Position numbers and translations under genes: made by a program. A stretch of DNA of 34,462 nt from assembly GCA_938008595.1 (NCBI GenBank), contig CALLKD010000124.1, positions 1 through 34,462 of the forward strand. The letters are read 5' to 3'. The notes beneath the pieces were generated by a model. That model did no database searches and had not been told where the DNA came from. It saw only the letters and a list, made by a program, of their open reading frames with translations. This DNA comes from an uncultured bacterium. Lineage in GTDB: Bacteria > Patescibacteriota > Minisyncoccia > Phycocordibacterales > Phycocordibacteraceae. This document shows positions 15,664 to 24,749 of this stretch, piece by piece. How positions within the stretch are numbered: position 1 is the first letter of the stretch; each line of letters begins with the position of its first letter.

Positions 15664-15672
15664 TGCTATACT
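15664..15672 (+). promoter_or_regulatory. Extended -10 promoter of the membrane protein-mltG operon
   Basis: TGC-TATACT ends 6 nt before ATG 15679, so the mRNA is predicted leaderless. There is no clear -35. Confidence 0.7.
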
Positions 15673-15678
15673 ATCTGC

Positions 15679-17082
15679 ATGTCTAGTCACGCGTCAGAAG
15701 GTATTGGTCTTCCACTGAAGCACTTTAGTGATCACTTGCTGCATACCATTCATGACAATGGAAAGCATCTTGAGGCGAAGCCTTTCATCATTGCCTATGT
15801 TGTTGCCGTTGTTGCCTTCATTTTCATTTCACCTGAGCAGACACTCCGCAACTTTGCATTCCTAGGATTCTTTGCACCTATATGGGCACCGATCTTTTTC
15901 TATGAGTCTGCATTCTTTCAGTTTGTAGAGTCTAGGAAGGCAGAATTCATCATGAACCAGAAGACGGTGCTTCTTGAACTTCGCATGCCTCGTGATACCC
16001 AGAAGACGCCACTCGCTATGGAGCTTATCTTCGCCAACCTCCACCAAGGACCAGGTGAGGGAACGTGGTATAACCGCATTTGGCTTGGAAAGGTTCGCCC
16101 GTGGTGGTCATTTGAAATGGTATCGATTGGTGGTCGTGTCCGTTTCTTTGTGTGGACCCGTGAAGGATTCAGGCGCTCGCTTGAAAGCTATTTCTATGGC
16201 CAGTATCCAAACATGGAGATCATTGAAGCTGAAGACTACACCCTCCTTTTTGATCCTTCTGCGCATGATAACGATATGTTTGGTGATGAATTTACGCACA
16301 CCAAGGAGGACCCGTATCCAATTAAGACCTATGTAGATTTTGGTCTTGATAAGGCAGGAGCAAAGCCTGAAGAACAGATTGACCCAATGTCACAGCTCAT
16401 TGAACTACTTGGCTCTATTGGCCCTAAGGAACAGATATGGATTCAGTTTATCCTTCGCGTAAGTAAAGGGGAGTCACGTATGCCAAAGGCCAAGGGTACC
16501 TCTGCTACCCCTGAGGGACTCGATATTAAGGATGAAGCAAAGCTCATTATAGCGGAGATACGTGAGTCAACCGTAAAGCTTAGTAAGTACGTTGACCCTG
16601 CTACTGGGAAAGTCATTGAGACTGAAGGATTCCCTAATCCAACAAAGGGACAGAGTGACACCATTAATGCAATTGAGCGAAACGTAGCCAAGCAAGCATT
16701 TGATGTTGGTATCCGTGCCGTATACACCGCACCAAAGACTGACTACAAAGGCTTCATGATTGGATCACTGCTTTCAATGTTCAAGCCGTTTAGTAGTGAG
16801 TCATACAATGGTTTTAAGCCAGCCGGTACATTTTCTGCAAAGTTTGAAGACTATCCTTGGGAGGACCCAACGGGTATTCACCACGAACACTCTAACCATC
16901 GCTTTGTTGAATACTTTAGACGTCGTGCCTTCTATCACGCACCATACCAAGGCCCATGGAATGTCATGAGCACTGAAGAGCTTGCCACACTCTTCCACGT
17001 ACCGTCAGCGAGTGTTACAACACCAAACCTTCCTCGTATACAGTCAGTCACCAGTGGGGCACCTGCTAATCTTCCTACCTAG
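15679..17082 (+). CDS. Conserved membrane protein, T4SS coupling-protein-like N-domain
   Basis: A 467-aa protein. After a short N-terminus it has two hydrophobic helices (about res 32-48 and 58-75) and then a large soluble domain. The end carries the signature MSTEELATLFHVPSASV, typical of the region before the ATPase domain in VirD4/TraG/HerA-like type IV secretion ATPases, but no Walker motifs follow. I therefore read it as the membrane-anchored partner of a secretion or DNA-transfer ATPase encoded elsewhere, a common arrangement in Patescibacteria (from memory). The earlier frame start at 15613 includes the terminator and is rejected. mltG starts 5 nt after the stop, so the two form an operon. 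Confidence 0.65.
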   Translation: MSSHASEGIGLPLKHFSDHLLHTIHDNGKHLEAKPFIIAYVVAVVAFIFISPEQTLRNFAFLGFFAPIWAPIFFYESAFFQFVESRKAEFIMNQKTVLLELRMPRDTQKTPLAMELIFANLHQGPGEGTWYNRIWLGKVRPWWSFEMVSIGGRVRFFVWTREGFRRSLESYFYGQYPNMEIIEAEDYTLLFDPSAHDNDMFGDEFTHTKEDPYPIKTYVDFGLDKAGAKPEEQIDPMSQLIELLGSIGPKEQIWIQFILRVSKGESRMPKAKGTSATPEGLDIKDEAKLIIAEIRESTVKLSKYVDPATGKVIETEGFPNPTKGQSDTINAIERNVAKQAFDVGIRAVYTAPKTDYKGFMIGSLLSMFKPFSSESYNGFKPAGTFSAKFEDYPWEDPTGIHHEHSNHRFVEYFRRRAFYHAPYQGPWNVMSTEELATLFHVPSASVTTPNLPRIQSVTSGAPANLPT

Positions 17083-17087
17083 GGCGT

Positions 17088-18107
17088 ATGAATGAGAGAT
17101 TTGAAGAAGTGTATACGGCAATACAGGAACGTGCTGTACGCACATGGCACCAGTTTCTACATACTAGGACAACACAATATGTTGTCCTTGGTGTTGTGAC
17201 ACTGTGTGTACTTGCGGTACTTCTGTGCGCAGTAGCTCCACCAAAGAATTTCCCTGTTAACAACATAGTCATGCTTCCAGAAGAGGTGTCTGCACCAGTA
17301 CTTACACACGCACTCGTGGCGGAGGGAATACTTACGCATCCAGATCTCTTTTTAGTTCTTGCACGAGTGTCTGGTCTTGATACCAGTCTTACGGGAGGAG
17401 CGTATATATTCTCACGCCCTACATCTGCACTGGGTGTGCTGCTCCGGGTAGGAAATGGCGAACATGGCATAACACAAACACGAGTGACCTTTACCGAAGG
17501 CATGACGGTGAAAGATATGCGTGAAGTACTTACGAGTGCACTCCCTGGATTTGATGCTACTCGCTTCATGTATGAAGCATCTACAAGTGAAGGGTATCTA
17601 TTTCCTGATACCTACTTTATTTTCCCTGGTACCAGTGAAAAGGAGCTGGTAGAGCGATTTAGGAATGAGTTTTCTGACAGAGTTAGCGAAATTGCTCCCA
17701 CCGGACAAGCAAAGACACTGGACCGTGATGAGATGGTGATACTTGCTTCTATACTTGAACGTGAAGCGCGGGGATCTATTGATATGAAAATGGTGGCGGG
17801 TATTCTGTACAACAGACTAGCTCGCGGAATGCCGCTACAAGTTGATGCCGTCTTTGGCTATATACATGGGAAGAATGGGTACACCCCAACAGGTGCTGAC
17901 CTACGCTCTGACTCACCTTATAACACGTACAGAAATAAAGGACTTCCACCAACTGCAATTGATAACCCGGGAATAGAGGCACTCACCGCAGCAGCACAGC
18001 CAACACAAAGCTCGTATCTGTACTACCTCACCGGACGTGATGGCAAGATGTACTACGCAAGAACATTTGAAGAGCATAAAAGAAACCGTGCCCTGTATCT
18101 TGATTAG
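17088..18107 (+). CDS. mltG: Endolytic transglycosylase MltG
   Basis: A 339-aa inner-membrane enzyme that cleaves nascent glycan strands and sets their length. A single membrane helix (about res 29-49) precedes a LysM-like part. The YceG domain has TFTEGMTVKDM, SEGYLFPDTYFI, the catalytic Glu in MVILASILEREA, and the tail LPPTAIDNPGIEAL followed by YYLTGRDGKMYYARTFEEH. All typical motifs are kept and the length is normal. It is the second gene of the operon, 5 nt after the membrane protein. Confidence 0.95.
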   Translation: MNERFEEVYTAIQERAVRTWHQFLHTRTTQYVVLGVVTLCVLAVLLCAVAPPKNFPVNNIVMLPEEVSAPVLTHALVAEGILTHPDLFLVLARVSGLDTSLTGGAYIFSRPTSALGVLLRVGNGEHGITQTRVTFTEGMTVKDMREVLTSALPGFDATRFMYEASTSEGYLFPDTYFIFPGTSEKELVERFRNEFSDRVSEIAPTGQAKTLDRDEMVILASILEREARGSIDMKMVAGILYNRLARGMPLQVDAVFGYIHGKNGYTPTGADLRSDSPYNTYRNKGLPPTAIDNPGIEALTAAAQPTQSSYLYYLTGRDGKMYYARTFEEHKRNRALYLD

Positions 18108-18111
18108 GATT

Positions 18112-18139
18112 TTTACAACTGGTTGTAACTCTATATAGT
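18112..18139 (+). promoter_or_regulatory. mnmA promoter with overlapping palindrome
   Basis: TTTACA (18112-18117), 16 nt, then TATAGT (18134-18139), 6 nt before ATG 18146. A 16-bp palindrome (TTACAAC-TG-GTTGTAA, 18113-18128) covers the -35 and half of the spacer, the position of a repressor operator. It has no T-run, so a terminator role for mltG is unlikely. Confidence 0.7.
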
Positions 18140-18145
18140 ACATAC

Positions 18146-19189
18146 ATGAACACCAAGGCACTCCGCGGAAAGCGAGTATGCATAGGGCTTTCAGGCGGCG
18201 TAGACTCTGCCGTCTCTGCCAAACTCCTTATGGACATGGGTGCAGAAGTACTTGGTGTGTTTATCCAAGGCTGGTACCCCGAGGGACAGCCCTGCAGTTG
18301 GCGAGAGGACAGGCGAGATGCAATGCGAGTTGCCGCACACCTTGGCATCCCGTTCTATACCCTTGATGCAAGTCACGAATACAAGAAGGGAGTGATTGAC
18401 TACCTCCTTCGGGAATACAAGGCAGGAAGAACACCAAACCCTGATGTGATGTGTAATAGGGAGGTGAAGTTTGGTGCGTTCTATAGGTTTGCCACCTCCC
18501 ACGGCGCTGACTATATAGCTACCGGACATTACGCAACCACGGCACGTGATAGTGGCGTGCTTGCACAAGGTAGTGATCCTACAAAGGATCAAAGCTATTT
18601 CCTTTGGGCAGTACCTACGGAAGTGCTGGCTAAAACCATTTTCCCACTCGGCGCTATGGAGAAGTCAGCGGTGCGAGCACTGGCAAAGAAGTTTGCACTT
18701 CCCGTATCAGAGAAGAAGGACAGTCAGGGTATCTGCTTCCTTGGCTCTATTTCTGTTGAGGAGTTTCTAATGCAGGAAATACATCCAGAGGAGGGTGTTG
18801 CTCTTTCCACGTCAGGTGCGGTGGTGGGAACGCATGCAGGGAGCGTGCTCTATACGCTTGGTGAGCGTGTGGCACTTACTGGCGCCTTGCCTGGACCATG
18901 GTTTGTAATTGCAAAAGATCTCGCAAAAAATACCATTACCGTTTCAAACACAGTGCATACGTCTCCTTTAGTGGGGGCAATTACGCTTTCTGAAGAGAAC
19001 TTCTTTCTTACTCCTACAGACACCATGCAGCTAAAAGCGCAGTACCGCTATCATGGCCCTACCATTACCGGCCACTATAAGGATCACGTGTTCACTCCTT
19101 CTGTAGCACACATGGGAGCAATTGCCCCTGGACAGTCCCTCGTCTTATACCAAGGCACTACGTGCGTTGGAGGTGGTATCATCGAGTAA
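18146..19189 (+). CDS. mnmA: tRNA-specific 2-thiouridylase
   Basis: A 347-aa enzyme that makes s2U at the wobble position of tRNA-Lys, Glu and Gln using ATP. It shows the PP-loop GLSGGVDSAVS (res 12-22), the NPDVMCNREVKFG segment with the first catalytic Cys, ATGHYA, DQSYFLW and the second Cys in SQGICFLG. The beta-barrel C-terminal domain is present. The start is fixed by the promoter 6 nt upstream. The ATP-cone nuclease gene follows 7 nt after the stop. Confidence 0.97.
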   Translation: MNTKALRGKRVCIGLSGGVDSAVSAKLLMDMGAEVLGVFIQGWYPEGQPCSWREDRRDAMRVAAHLGIPFYTLDASHEYKKGVIDYLLREYKAGRTPNPDVMCNREVKFGAFYRFATSHGADYIATGHYATTARDSGVLAQGSDPTKDQSYFLWAVPTEVLAKTIFPLGAMEKSAVRALAKKFALPVSEKKDSQGICFLGSISVEEFLMQEIHPEEGVALSTSGAVVGTHAGSVLYTLGERVALTGALPGPWFVIAKDLAKNTITVSNTVHTSPLVGAITLSEENFFLTPTDTMQLKAQYRYHGPTITGHYKDHVFTPSVAHMGAIAPGQSLVLYQGTTCVGGGIIE

Positions 19190-19196
19190 AGGACTT

Positions 19197-20051
19197 ATGG
19201 CAGAAATTGTAAAAACAGACGGAACAATAGAAGCGTTCATTCCTGAGAAACTTGTGGAGTCTTTGATGCGTGCAGGCGCAAACGCTACTACTGCAGAAAA
19301 GATTCGCGCTACTATCGAGTCAACGATTGGTGAGTCTTCTCGTAGCTCAGATATTTATAAACGAGCGTTTTCAATGCTTCGTTCACAGGCACGTGGCACT
19401 GCTGCTCGCTATAGCTTGCGCCGTGCGCTATTTGAGTTTGGTCCCTCAGGACACCCCTTTGAAGACTTTGTAGCTGAGCTTTTTAAGAAAGAAGGATGGG
19501 TGGTAGAGCCAAGACGTATGATCCCTGGAAAGTGTATTCCACACGAGGTGGATGTGTATGCTACCAGAAACGGAGAATATCTTGCCGCGGAGCTTAAGTA
19601 TCATAATGATCCTGGATATAAGACGGATGTTAAGGTTGCACTCTATGTAAAAGCTCGTTTTGACGATATCTGGTCATGTGACCCCGCAACTCAAAAGACG
19701 TGTCCGGTAGATCACGGCTTTCTTGTTACTAACACAAAGTTTACAAGCCAAGCTATTGAATACGCTAAGTGCTCTGGCATAACACTGCTTGGTTGGAGCT
19801 ACCCACATAACGGAAGTTTGTATGACCGCATCATTGCAAGTGGTCTCTATCCGGTAACCGTACTTACGACCCTTAGAAAGTCTGAGAAGCGTTTGCTTAT
19901 AGACAAAAACATCACCACCACTGAATTAGTACGCCAGCATAGAGAGATACTACGGGAGATTAATATCACACCTGAACGTATTGGAAAGATAATTGCTGAG
20001 ATTGAAAGTCTTAAGTCTGGAGTGCTTGAACAAGAAAGTGGGTTTGAATAG
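19197..20051 (+). CDS. ATP-cone protein with PD-(D/E)XK nuclease-like domain
   Basis: A 284-aa protein. Res 1-95 form an ATP-cone (MAEIVKTDGTIEAFIPEKL ... SSDIYKRAFSML), the dATP/ATP-sensing module of NrdR and class I/III ribonucleotide reductases. Res 105-170 form a restriction-endonuclease-like fold: HPFEDFVAELFKKEGWVV, then HEVDVYATRNGEYLAAELKYHN with the D...ExK triad. The rest is helical with LRKSEKRLLIDKN. This architecture is known in bacteria and archaea but its role is unclear; a nucleotide-gated nuclease is the inference. ATG 19197 has AAGGA 5 nt upstream and follows mnmA by 7 nt. ung follows by 16 nt, a DNA-repair gene. Confidence 0.8.
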   Translation: MAEIVKTDGTIEAFIPEKLVESLMRAGANATTAEKIRATIESTIGESSRSSDIYKRAFSMLRSQARGTAARYSLRRALFEFGPSGHPFEDFVAELFKKEGWVVEPRRMIPGKCIPHEVDVYATRNGEYLAAELKYHNDPGYKTDVKVALYVKARFDDIWSCDPATQKTCPVDHGFLVTNTKFTSQAIEYAKCSGITLLGWSYPHNGSLYDRIIASGLYPVTVLTTLRKSEKRLLIDKNITTTELVRQHREILREINITPERIGKIIAEIESLKSGVLEQESGFE

Positions 20052-20067
20052 GTAGACTGGTGCGCAT

Positions 20068-20736
20068 ATGAATCTTTTACTTGAGGAGAGTTGGGAGAAG
20101 GCTATAGGAAAAGAGCGTACAAAGGAATACTTTAACGCACTTATGACTACGCTTCAAAAGGAGTATGCAGAATTCACTATATATCCCTACGAAAAGGATA
20201 TATGCAAGGCATTTACACTATGTCCGTTTGAAGATGTGCGAGTAGTGCTACTAGGACAAGATCCGTATCACGGAGAAAGCCAGGCCACAGGACTCTCCTT
20301 TGGTGTAGAAAAGGGAACACCACTGCCACCTTCACTACGAAATATCTTTAAAGAAGTGGCGAGTGACACGGGTATTTCACCAGATACTGAAAATGGTGAT
20401 CTTAGTCGCCTAGCAGAGCAAGGAGTACTCCTCCTAAACAGCACGCTCACCGTACGAAAGGGTGCACCTGGGTCTCACAAGAACATTGGGTGGGAGCAGT
20501 TTACTGACGCAGTAATTCGTACACTAAGTGACTCCAAGGACGGACTGGTCTTTATACTCTGGGGTACGCATGCACGCGCTAAAGGGGCGCACATAGACCG
20601 TACAAAACATCTCGTTATTGAATCAGGACATCCATCACCACTCTCTGCATATACAGGATTCTTTGGTAGCAAACCGTTTACCAAGACAAATGAGTACCTG
20701 CGTGCGCACGGGCACACGGAAATAGATTGGCAATAA
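20068..20736 (+). CDS. ung: Uracil-DNA glycosylase (family 1)
   Basis: A 222-aa enzyme that excises uracil from DNA. The water-activating loop GQDPYHGESQATGLSF (about res 69-84) has the catalytic Asp, and the Leu-intercalation loop HPSPLSAYTGFFGSKPF has the catalytic His. The LLLNSTLTVRKGAPGSH segment is also typical. A weak TAGACT (20053-20058) lies 9 nt before the ATG. The stop at 20734-20736 abuts the stop of the convergent M13 peptidase gene. Confidence 0.97.
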   Translation: MNLLLEESWEKAIGKERTKEYFNALMTTLQKEYAEFTIYPYEKDICKAFTLCPFEDVRVVLLGQDPYHGESQATGLSFGVEKGTPLPPSLRNIFKEVASDTGISPDTENGDLSRLAEQGVLLLNSTLTVRKGAPGSHKNIGWEQFTDAVIRTLSDSKDGLVFILWGTHARAKGAHIDRTKHLVIESGHPSPLSAYTGFFGSKPFTKTNEYLRAHGHTEIDWQ

Positions 20737-22707
20737 CTACCACACCATTTCTCTATCTGAAGGCTTCCTATAGTGTCCGTCAGTTTTTGTAATACCGTAT
20801 GTCTTGTAGAACTCCTCAAAGTTTGAGACTGGACCATTAATACGAAACTCGCCTGGTGAGTGTGGGTCAGTGAGGACCTGCTTCTTGGTAAATTCTGGTC
20901 GAGCATTCTCTCGCTCAAAGAGTGCAAAGGCAAGGAAGAAGCGCTCTTCTGGAGAAAATCCATTAATATCCTTTCTTCCGGTGCGAGCCAATTGTAGCTG
21001 GTATGCGTCAAAGGCAATGGAAAGACCGCCAAGATCTGCAATGTTCTCACCAAGGGTAAGCTTGCCGTTAACCTTAAGGCCATCAGCAACCGTGTAGCGA
21101 TTAAACTGCTTTTCTACCTTCTTAGCTCTCGCATCAAACTTCGTACGGTCCTCTGTAGTCCACCAGCTTTTAAGATTTCCCGCAGCGTCATACTTAGAGC
21201 CTTCGTCGTCAAACCCATGCGTTATCTCATGACCAATCACCGCACCCATACAGCCATAGTTCACTGCGTCATCAAAGGCAGGACTAAAGAATGGTGGCTG
21301 GAGAATTGCTGCAGGGAAGGCAATGTCATTCAAATTAAAATCGAAGTACGCATTAACTGTTTGTGGGTACATGAACCATTCAGTACGATCAACGGGACCA
21401 CGCAATTTCTTAAGGTCTCTCTTGTGCTCGTACTCGTGTATACGGACGATATTGCCCACATAATCGTTATTTGTAATACGAAGCCCACGATATGACTTCC
21501 ACTTGCTTGGATACCCAATCTTTCTGTTTAAGGCGTGCAGCTTTAGGAGTGCCTTCTTCTTTGTTGCAGAAGACATCCAATCGAGTGATGTAATTCTCGC
21601 TTCATATGCAGTGAACAAGTCGTCCACCATACTATCCATCTTCTTCTTTGCTTCAGGGGTGAAGTGTCGCTTTACATAGAGCTGGCCAAGCAACTCTCCC
21701 AAGCCACCATTCACCGTCATTTGCACCCGTCGCCACAGTGGCTGCATGGTGGTTGTTCCAGAGAGAACTTTTCCATAGAAGGAGAATGATTGCCGCACAA
21801 AGGGAGCAGAGAGTGCGCTGGCAAAATCATTTATGAGGTGCCATTCGAGATACCACTTCCAGTCTTCTACCGGTATCTTCGTAAGAAGGGTGCTTACGCC
21901 ACTGATAAATTCAGGGTGCTGCACAATGTAATACGGAAGGTCTGTAACTCCAATTGTTTTGAAATACAAATCAAAGTCTATGCAGGGACCGAGCTTTTGT
22001 AGCTTAGCGAGAGATAGTTTGTTGTAGGTTCGGTCAGGATCACGCTGATCTTCCTTCTTCATTGAAACAGCTGCAAGTTTAGTTTCAATGGCAAGTACTG
22101 TCTTTGCAACACTACCCGCTGCAGTCTTTGACAGTCCTCGTAGTCGCCACATCTTCTCCATGTGCGCTATGTATGCAGTACGTACACGAACAGACTCAGG
22201 ATCCTGCTTCAAATAGTATTCACGATCAGGGAGTCCGAGGCCCCCTTGCGAAAGATGTAGCGCATAAGCACTCGTATTCTTTGAGTCCTGTCCTACAGCA
22301 GTGCCAAACAATGTGCCGCTACCAATGCGCTCGAGCTCTGCGGATACTTTCACAACATCATCACTCGTTCGTATGGATGTAATCATCTTCTGGTATGACG
22401 CAAGTGGGGAAATACCCAGTGCGTTGCGTGTTGCCATGTCCATACCAGAGCGTGTAAGGTCAGCTAACAGCTGTTCGGGGCTTCCCATAGGAGTCTTTTG
22501 GGTTGCTATCTCTTCAAGTATGTTCTTGATCTTCTTATCAGTGTCAAAACGGAGCTTGGTGAATGACCCCCACCTCGATTCATTCTTTGGTATAGGATTC
22601 TTCTTCATCCACGTCTTATTTACATGCTCGTAGAAGTTATCTTGTGGACGCACGGTGTAGTCTAGCTCACTGCCATCAATTCCCCATGCTGCGTTCTTTG
22701 TAGTCAT
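20737..22707 (-). CDS. M13-family zinc metallopeptidase (neprilysin/PepO-like)
   Basis: A 656-aa peptidase. The N-terminal M13 helical domain starts with DYTVRPQDNFYEHVNKTWM, and the zinc site VIGHEITHGFDDEGSKYD (HExxH) is followed by ENIADLGGLSIAFDAY (the ExxxD third ligand region). The C-terminal part ends with the conserved RINGPVSNFEEFYKTY. No signal peptide is seen, so the enzyme is probably cytoplasmic, as is bacterial PepO. The frame begins at 22743, but ATG 22707 sits 6 nt after TATACT and is preferred. It is divergent from alaS. Confidence 0.95.
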   Translation of the reverse strand: MTTKNAAWGIDGSELDYTVRPQDNFYEHVNKTWMKKNPIPKNESRWGSFTKLRFDTDKKIKNILEEIATQKTPMGSPEQLLADLTRSGMDMATRNALGISPLASYQKMITSIRTSDDVVKVSAELERIGSGTLFGTAVGQDSKNTSAYALHLSQGGLGLPDREYYLKQDPESVRVRTAYIAHMEKMWRLRGLSKTAAGSVAKTVLAIETKLAAVSMKKEDQRDPDRTYNKLSLAKLQKLGPCIDFDLYFKTIGVTDLPYYIVQHPEFISGVSTLLTKIPVEDWKWYLEWHLINDFASALSAPFVRQSFSFYGKVLSGTTTMQPLWRRVQMTVNGGLGELLGQLYVKRHFTPEAKKKMDSMVDDLFTAYEARITSLDWMSSATKKKALLKLHALNRKIGYPSKWKSYRGLRITNNDYVGNIVRIHEYEHKRDLKKLRGPVDRTEWFMYPQTVNAYFDFNLNDIAFPAAILQPPFFSPAFDDAVNYGCMGAVIGHEITHGFDDEGSKYDAAGNLKSWWTTEDRTKFDARAKKVEKQFNRYTVADGLKVNGKLTLGENIADLGGLSIAFDAYQLQLARTGRKDINGFSPEERFFLAFALFERENARPEFTKKQVLTDPHSPGEFRINGPVSNFEEFYKTYGITKTDGHYRKPSDREMVW

Positions 22708-22713
22708 GGCATC

Positions 22714-22719
22714 AGTATA
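22714..22719 (-). promoter_or_regulatory. -10 of the M13 peptidase gene
   Basis: TATACT on the minus strand, 6 nt before ATG 22707, inside the 37-bp divergent interval with alaS. On the plus strand a poorer CGTAAT (22733-22738) lies 6 nt before the alaS ATG. Confidence 0.6.
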
Positions 22720-22744
22720 TCGCTCGTGGTATCGTAATGCCATT

Positions 22745-24664
22745 ATGACTGTCCATGAAGTTCGTACACGCTATCTAGAATTCTTTGCTGCACGAGGCCA
22801 TGTGATTATTCCGTCTGCACCAATTGTGCCGGGCAATGATCCCACCACGCTCTTTACTTCAAGTGGTATGCAGCCACTAGTACCGTACCTCCTTGGGAAG
22901 GATCACCCTGAGGGAAACCGCCTAGTGAACGTACAGATGTCTTTTAGGGCAGGCGACATAGAAGAGGTGGGTGACAACAGACACACCACATTCTTTGAGA
23001 TGCTTGGTAACTGGTCCTTGGGGGATTATTTCAAGCAAGAGCAGTTGCCCTGGGTATTTGAGTTTCTAACAAATACTGAGACAGGACTTGGTCTTGATCC
23101 CAACCGACTGTACGTAACAGTCTTTGCAGGGGACGCAGAGACGGGTATGGAAGAAGACGTGGAGGCAGTAACGCTATGGAAAGAGCTGTTTGCAAAGGTC
23201 GGTATCACGGCTGACTACTCCGTTATTGGTAGCGAAGAAGCTGGGTACAAGAAAGGTATGCAGGGTAACGAGCGCATATTTGCATACGACGCAAAGAAGA
23301 ATTGGTGGAGTAGAGCAGGAGTGCCTGGAAATATGCCAGCCGGGGAACCGGGAGGACCGGACTCTGAGCTGTTCTATGACTTTGGCACACCACATGATCC
23401 TGTGTGGGGTGAGCACTGCCACCCAAACTGTGACTGCGGTAGGTTTGTTGAAATTGGAAACTCAGTATTCATGCAATACGTAAAGAATGAAGATGGCTCA
23501 TTTAGAAATCTGCCAAAGCAGAACGTAGACTTTGGAGGAGGTCTAGAGCGTCTTGTCTTTGCGACCATTGGTACGGCAGACGCCTTCCTCATTGATGTAT
23601 TTGATAGCGCGCGAAAGGTTCTAGAAACGCGCACAGGGAAGACATATGGTGAAGAGGAGCACACCACCCGCTCATTCCGTATCATTCTTGATCACATGCG
23701 TGCAGCATCCTTCATGCTTGCTGAAGGTATTACGCCTTCAAATACCGAGGCAGGGTATATCCTTCGCAGACTTATTCGTAGAGCTATTCGTGAGGCAGAT
23801 CGGCTTGGTATTAAGGATGCCGTACTTTCTGCTGTTGCTACAGGATATGGCGAAGCGTACAAGGAACACTACCCACACGTACATGCTGCACTACACACCA
23901 TTACCACTGAGCTTGAGAAAGAAGAGTCACAGTTTAGAAAGACACTCGAGCAAGGGTTGCGGGAGTTTGAGAAGTTTGTTCGTAGCGGCGAGATGAACGC
24001 AAGCAATGCCTTTATCCTTTTCACTACGTACGGCTTTCCTATTGAGATGACTGAAGAGCTTGCAAAAGAGCGCGGTATCACCATTGATATGGATGCTGTT
24101 GCTCTTCATATGAAGGAGCATCAGGAGACTTCACGAGCGGGCGGTGCGCAGAGATTCTCTGGAGGACTCGCTGATCATGCTGAGCAAACAGTCAGGTATC
24201 ACACCCTGCACCACATTCTCCTTGCTGCACTCCAGCAAGTGCTTGGTGCTGATGTAAAACAACGGGGAAGCAATATTACAAGTGAGCGTCTTCGTATTGA
24301 TTTTTCATACGGACAAAAGATGACCGATGAACAGAAGGAAGCGGTATCAGCGATTGTTACTGATGTAATCAACCAAGACCTGCCCGTAACGCGCACCGTG
24401 ATGCCACGTACTGAAGCTGAGACACTGGGTGCACAGATGGAATTCGGAGTGAAATATCCTGACATGGTGTCGGTGTATTCGGTTGGACCTATTGGGGCAA
24501 CTGAGGAGAATCCTGATATCAAGAACGCCTTCTCTCTAGAGTTCTGTGGTGGCCCACACGTGCAAAATACTGCAGAACTTCATACTGGAGGGGTACGGTT
24601 TGTTATTAAGAAAGAGGAAGCGGTAGCGGCAGGAGTCCGTCGCATAAAGGCAGTGCTTGAATAG
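22745..24664 (+). CDS. alaS: Alanyl-tRNA synthetase lacking the C-Ala domain
   Basis: A 639-aa protein; typical bacterial AlaRS has about 850-880 aa. It charges tRNA-Ala. The class II core has motif 1 near LFTSSGMQPLVPYL, motif 2 RHTTFFEMLGNWSLGDYF and motif 3 GGGLERL. The editing domain is complete, with HTLHHILL (HxxxH) and CGGPHV (the Cys-His pair). The protein stops soon after GVRRIKAVLE, so the C-terminal dimerisation/tRNA-elbow domain (DHHA1/C-Ala) is missing. No frameshift or remnant is seen in the following 85 nt. ATG 22745 is preferred over 22706, which reads through the divergent promoter. Confidence 0.96.
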   Translation: MTVHEVRTRYLEFFAARGHVIIPSAPIVPGNDPTTLFTSSGMQPLVPYLLGKDHPEGNRLVNVQMSFRAGDIEEVGDNRHTTFFEMLGNWSLGDYFKQEQLPWVFEFLTNTETGLGLDPNRLYVTVFAGDAETGMEEDVEAVTLWKELFAKVGITADYSVIGSEEAGYKKGMQGNERIFAYDAKKNWWSRAGVPGNMPAGEPGGPDSELFYDFGTPHDPVWGEHCHPNCDCGRFVEIGNSVFMQYVKNEDGSFRNLPKQNVDFGGGLERLVFATIGTADAFLIDVFDSARKVLETRTGKTYGEEEHTTRSFRIILDHMRAASFMLAEGITPSNTEAGYILRRLIRRAIREADRLGIKDAVLSAVATGYGEAYKEHYPHVHAALHTITTELEKEESQFRKTLEQGLREFEKFVRSGEMNASNAFILFTTYGFPIEMTEELAKERGITIDMDAVALHMKEHQETSRAGGAQRFSGGLADHAEQTVRYHTLHHILLAALQQVLGADVKQRGSNITSERLRIDFSYGQKMTDEQKEAVSAIVTDVINQDLPVTRTVMPRTEAETLGAQMEFGVKYPDMVSVYSVGPIGATEENPDIKNAFSLEFCGGPHVQNTAELHTGGVRFVIKKEEAVAAGVRRIKAVLE

Positions 24665-24674
24665 GTATAGATAC

Positions 24675-24702
24675 TTGACAGGTGTTAAGTGCGTGTTAGA
24701 TT
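24675..24702 (+). promoter_or_regulatory. Promoter of the small zinc-finger gene
   Basis: TTGACA (24675-24680), 16 nt, then TAGATT (24697-24702) predict a start near 24709. The leader then contains a 7-bp hairpin (24714-24720 with 24726-24732) just before the ribosome binding site. Confidence 0.55.
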
Positions 24703-24749
24703 TTGGTCTGAATGAAGCACGCATTGTGCTTCAGATAGGGGAGAGACCC

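Noticed and set aside
22706..22743. Upstream start codons of alaS (22706) and the M13 peptidase (22743)
   Set aside because: They would make the two divergent genes overlap across their shared promoter; ATG 22745 and 22707 fit family N-termini and promoter spacing.
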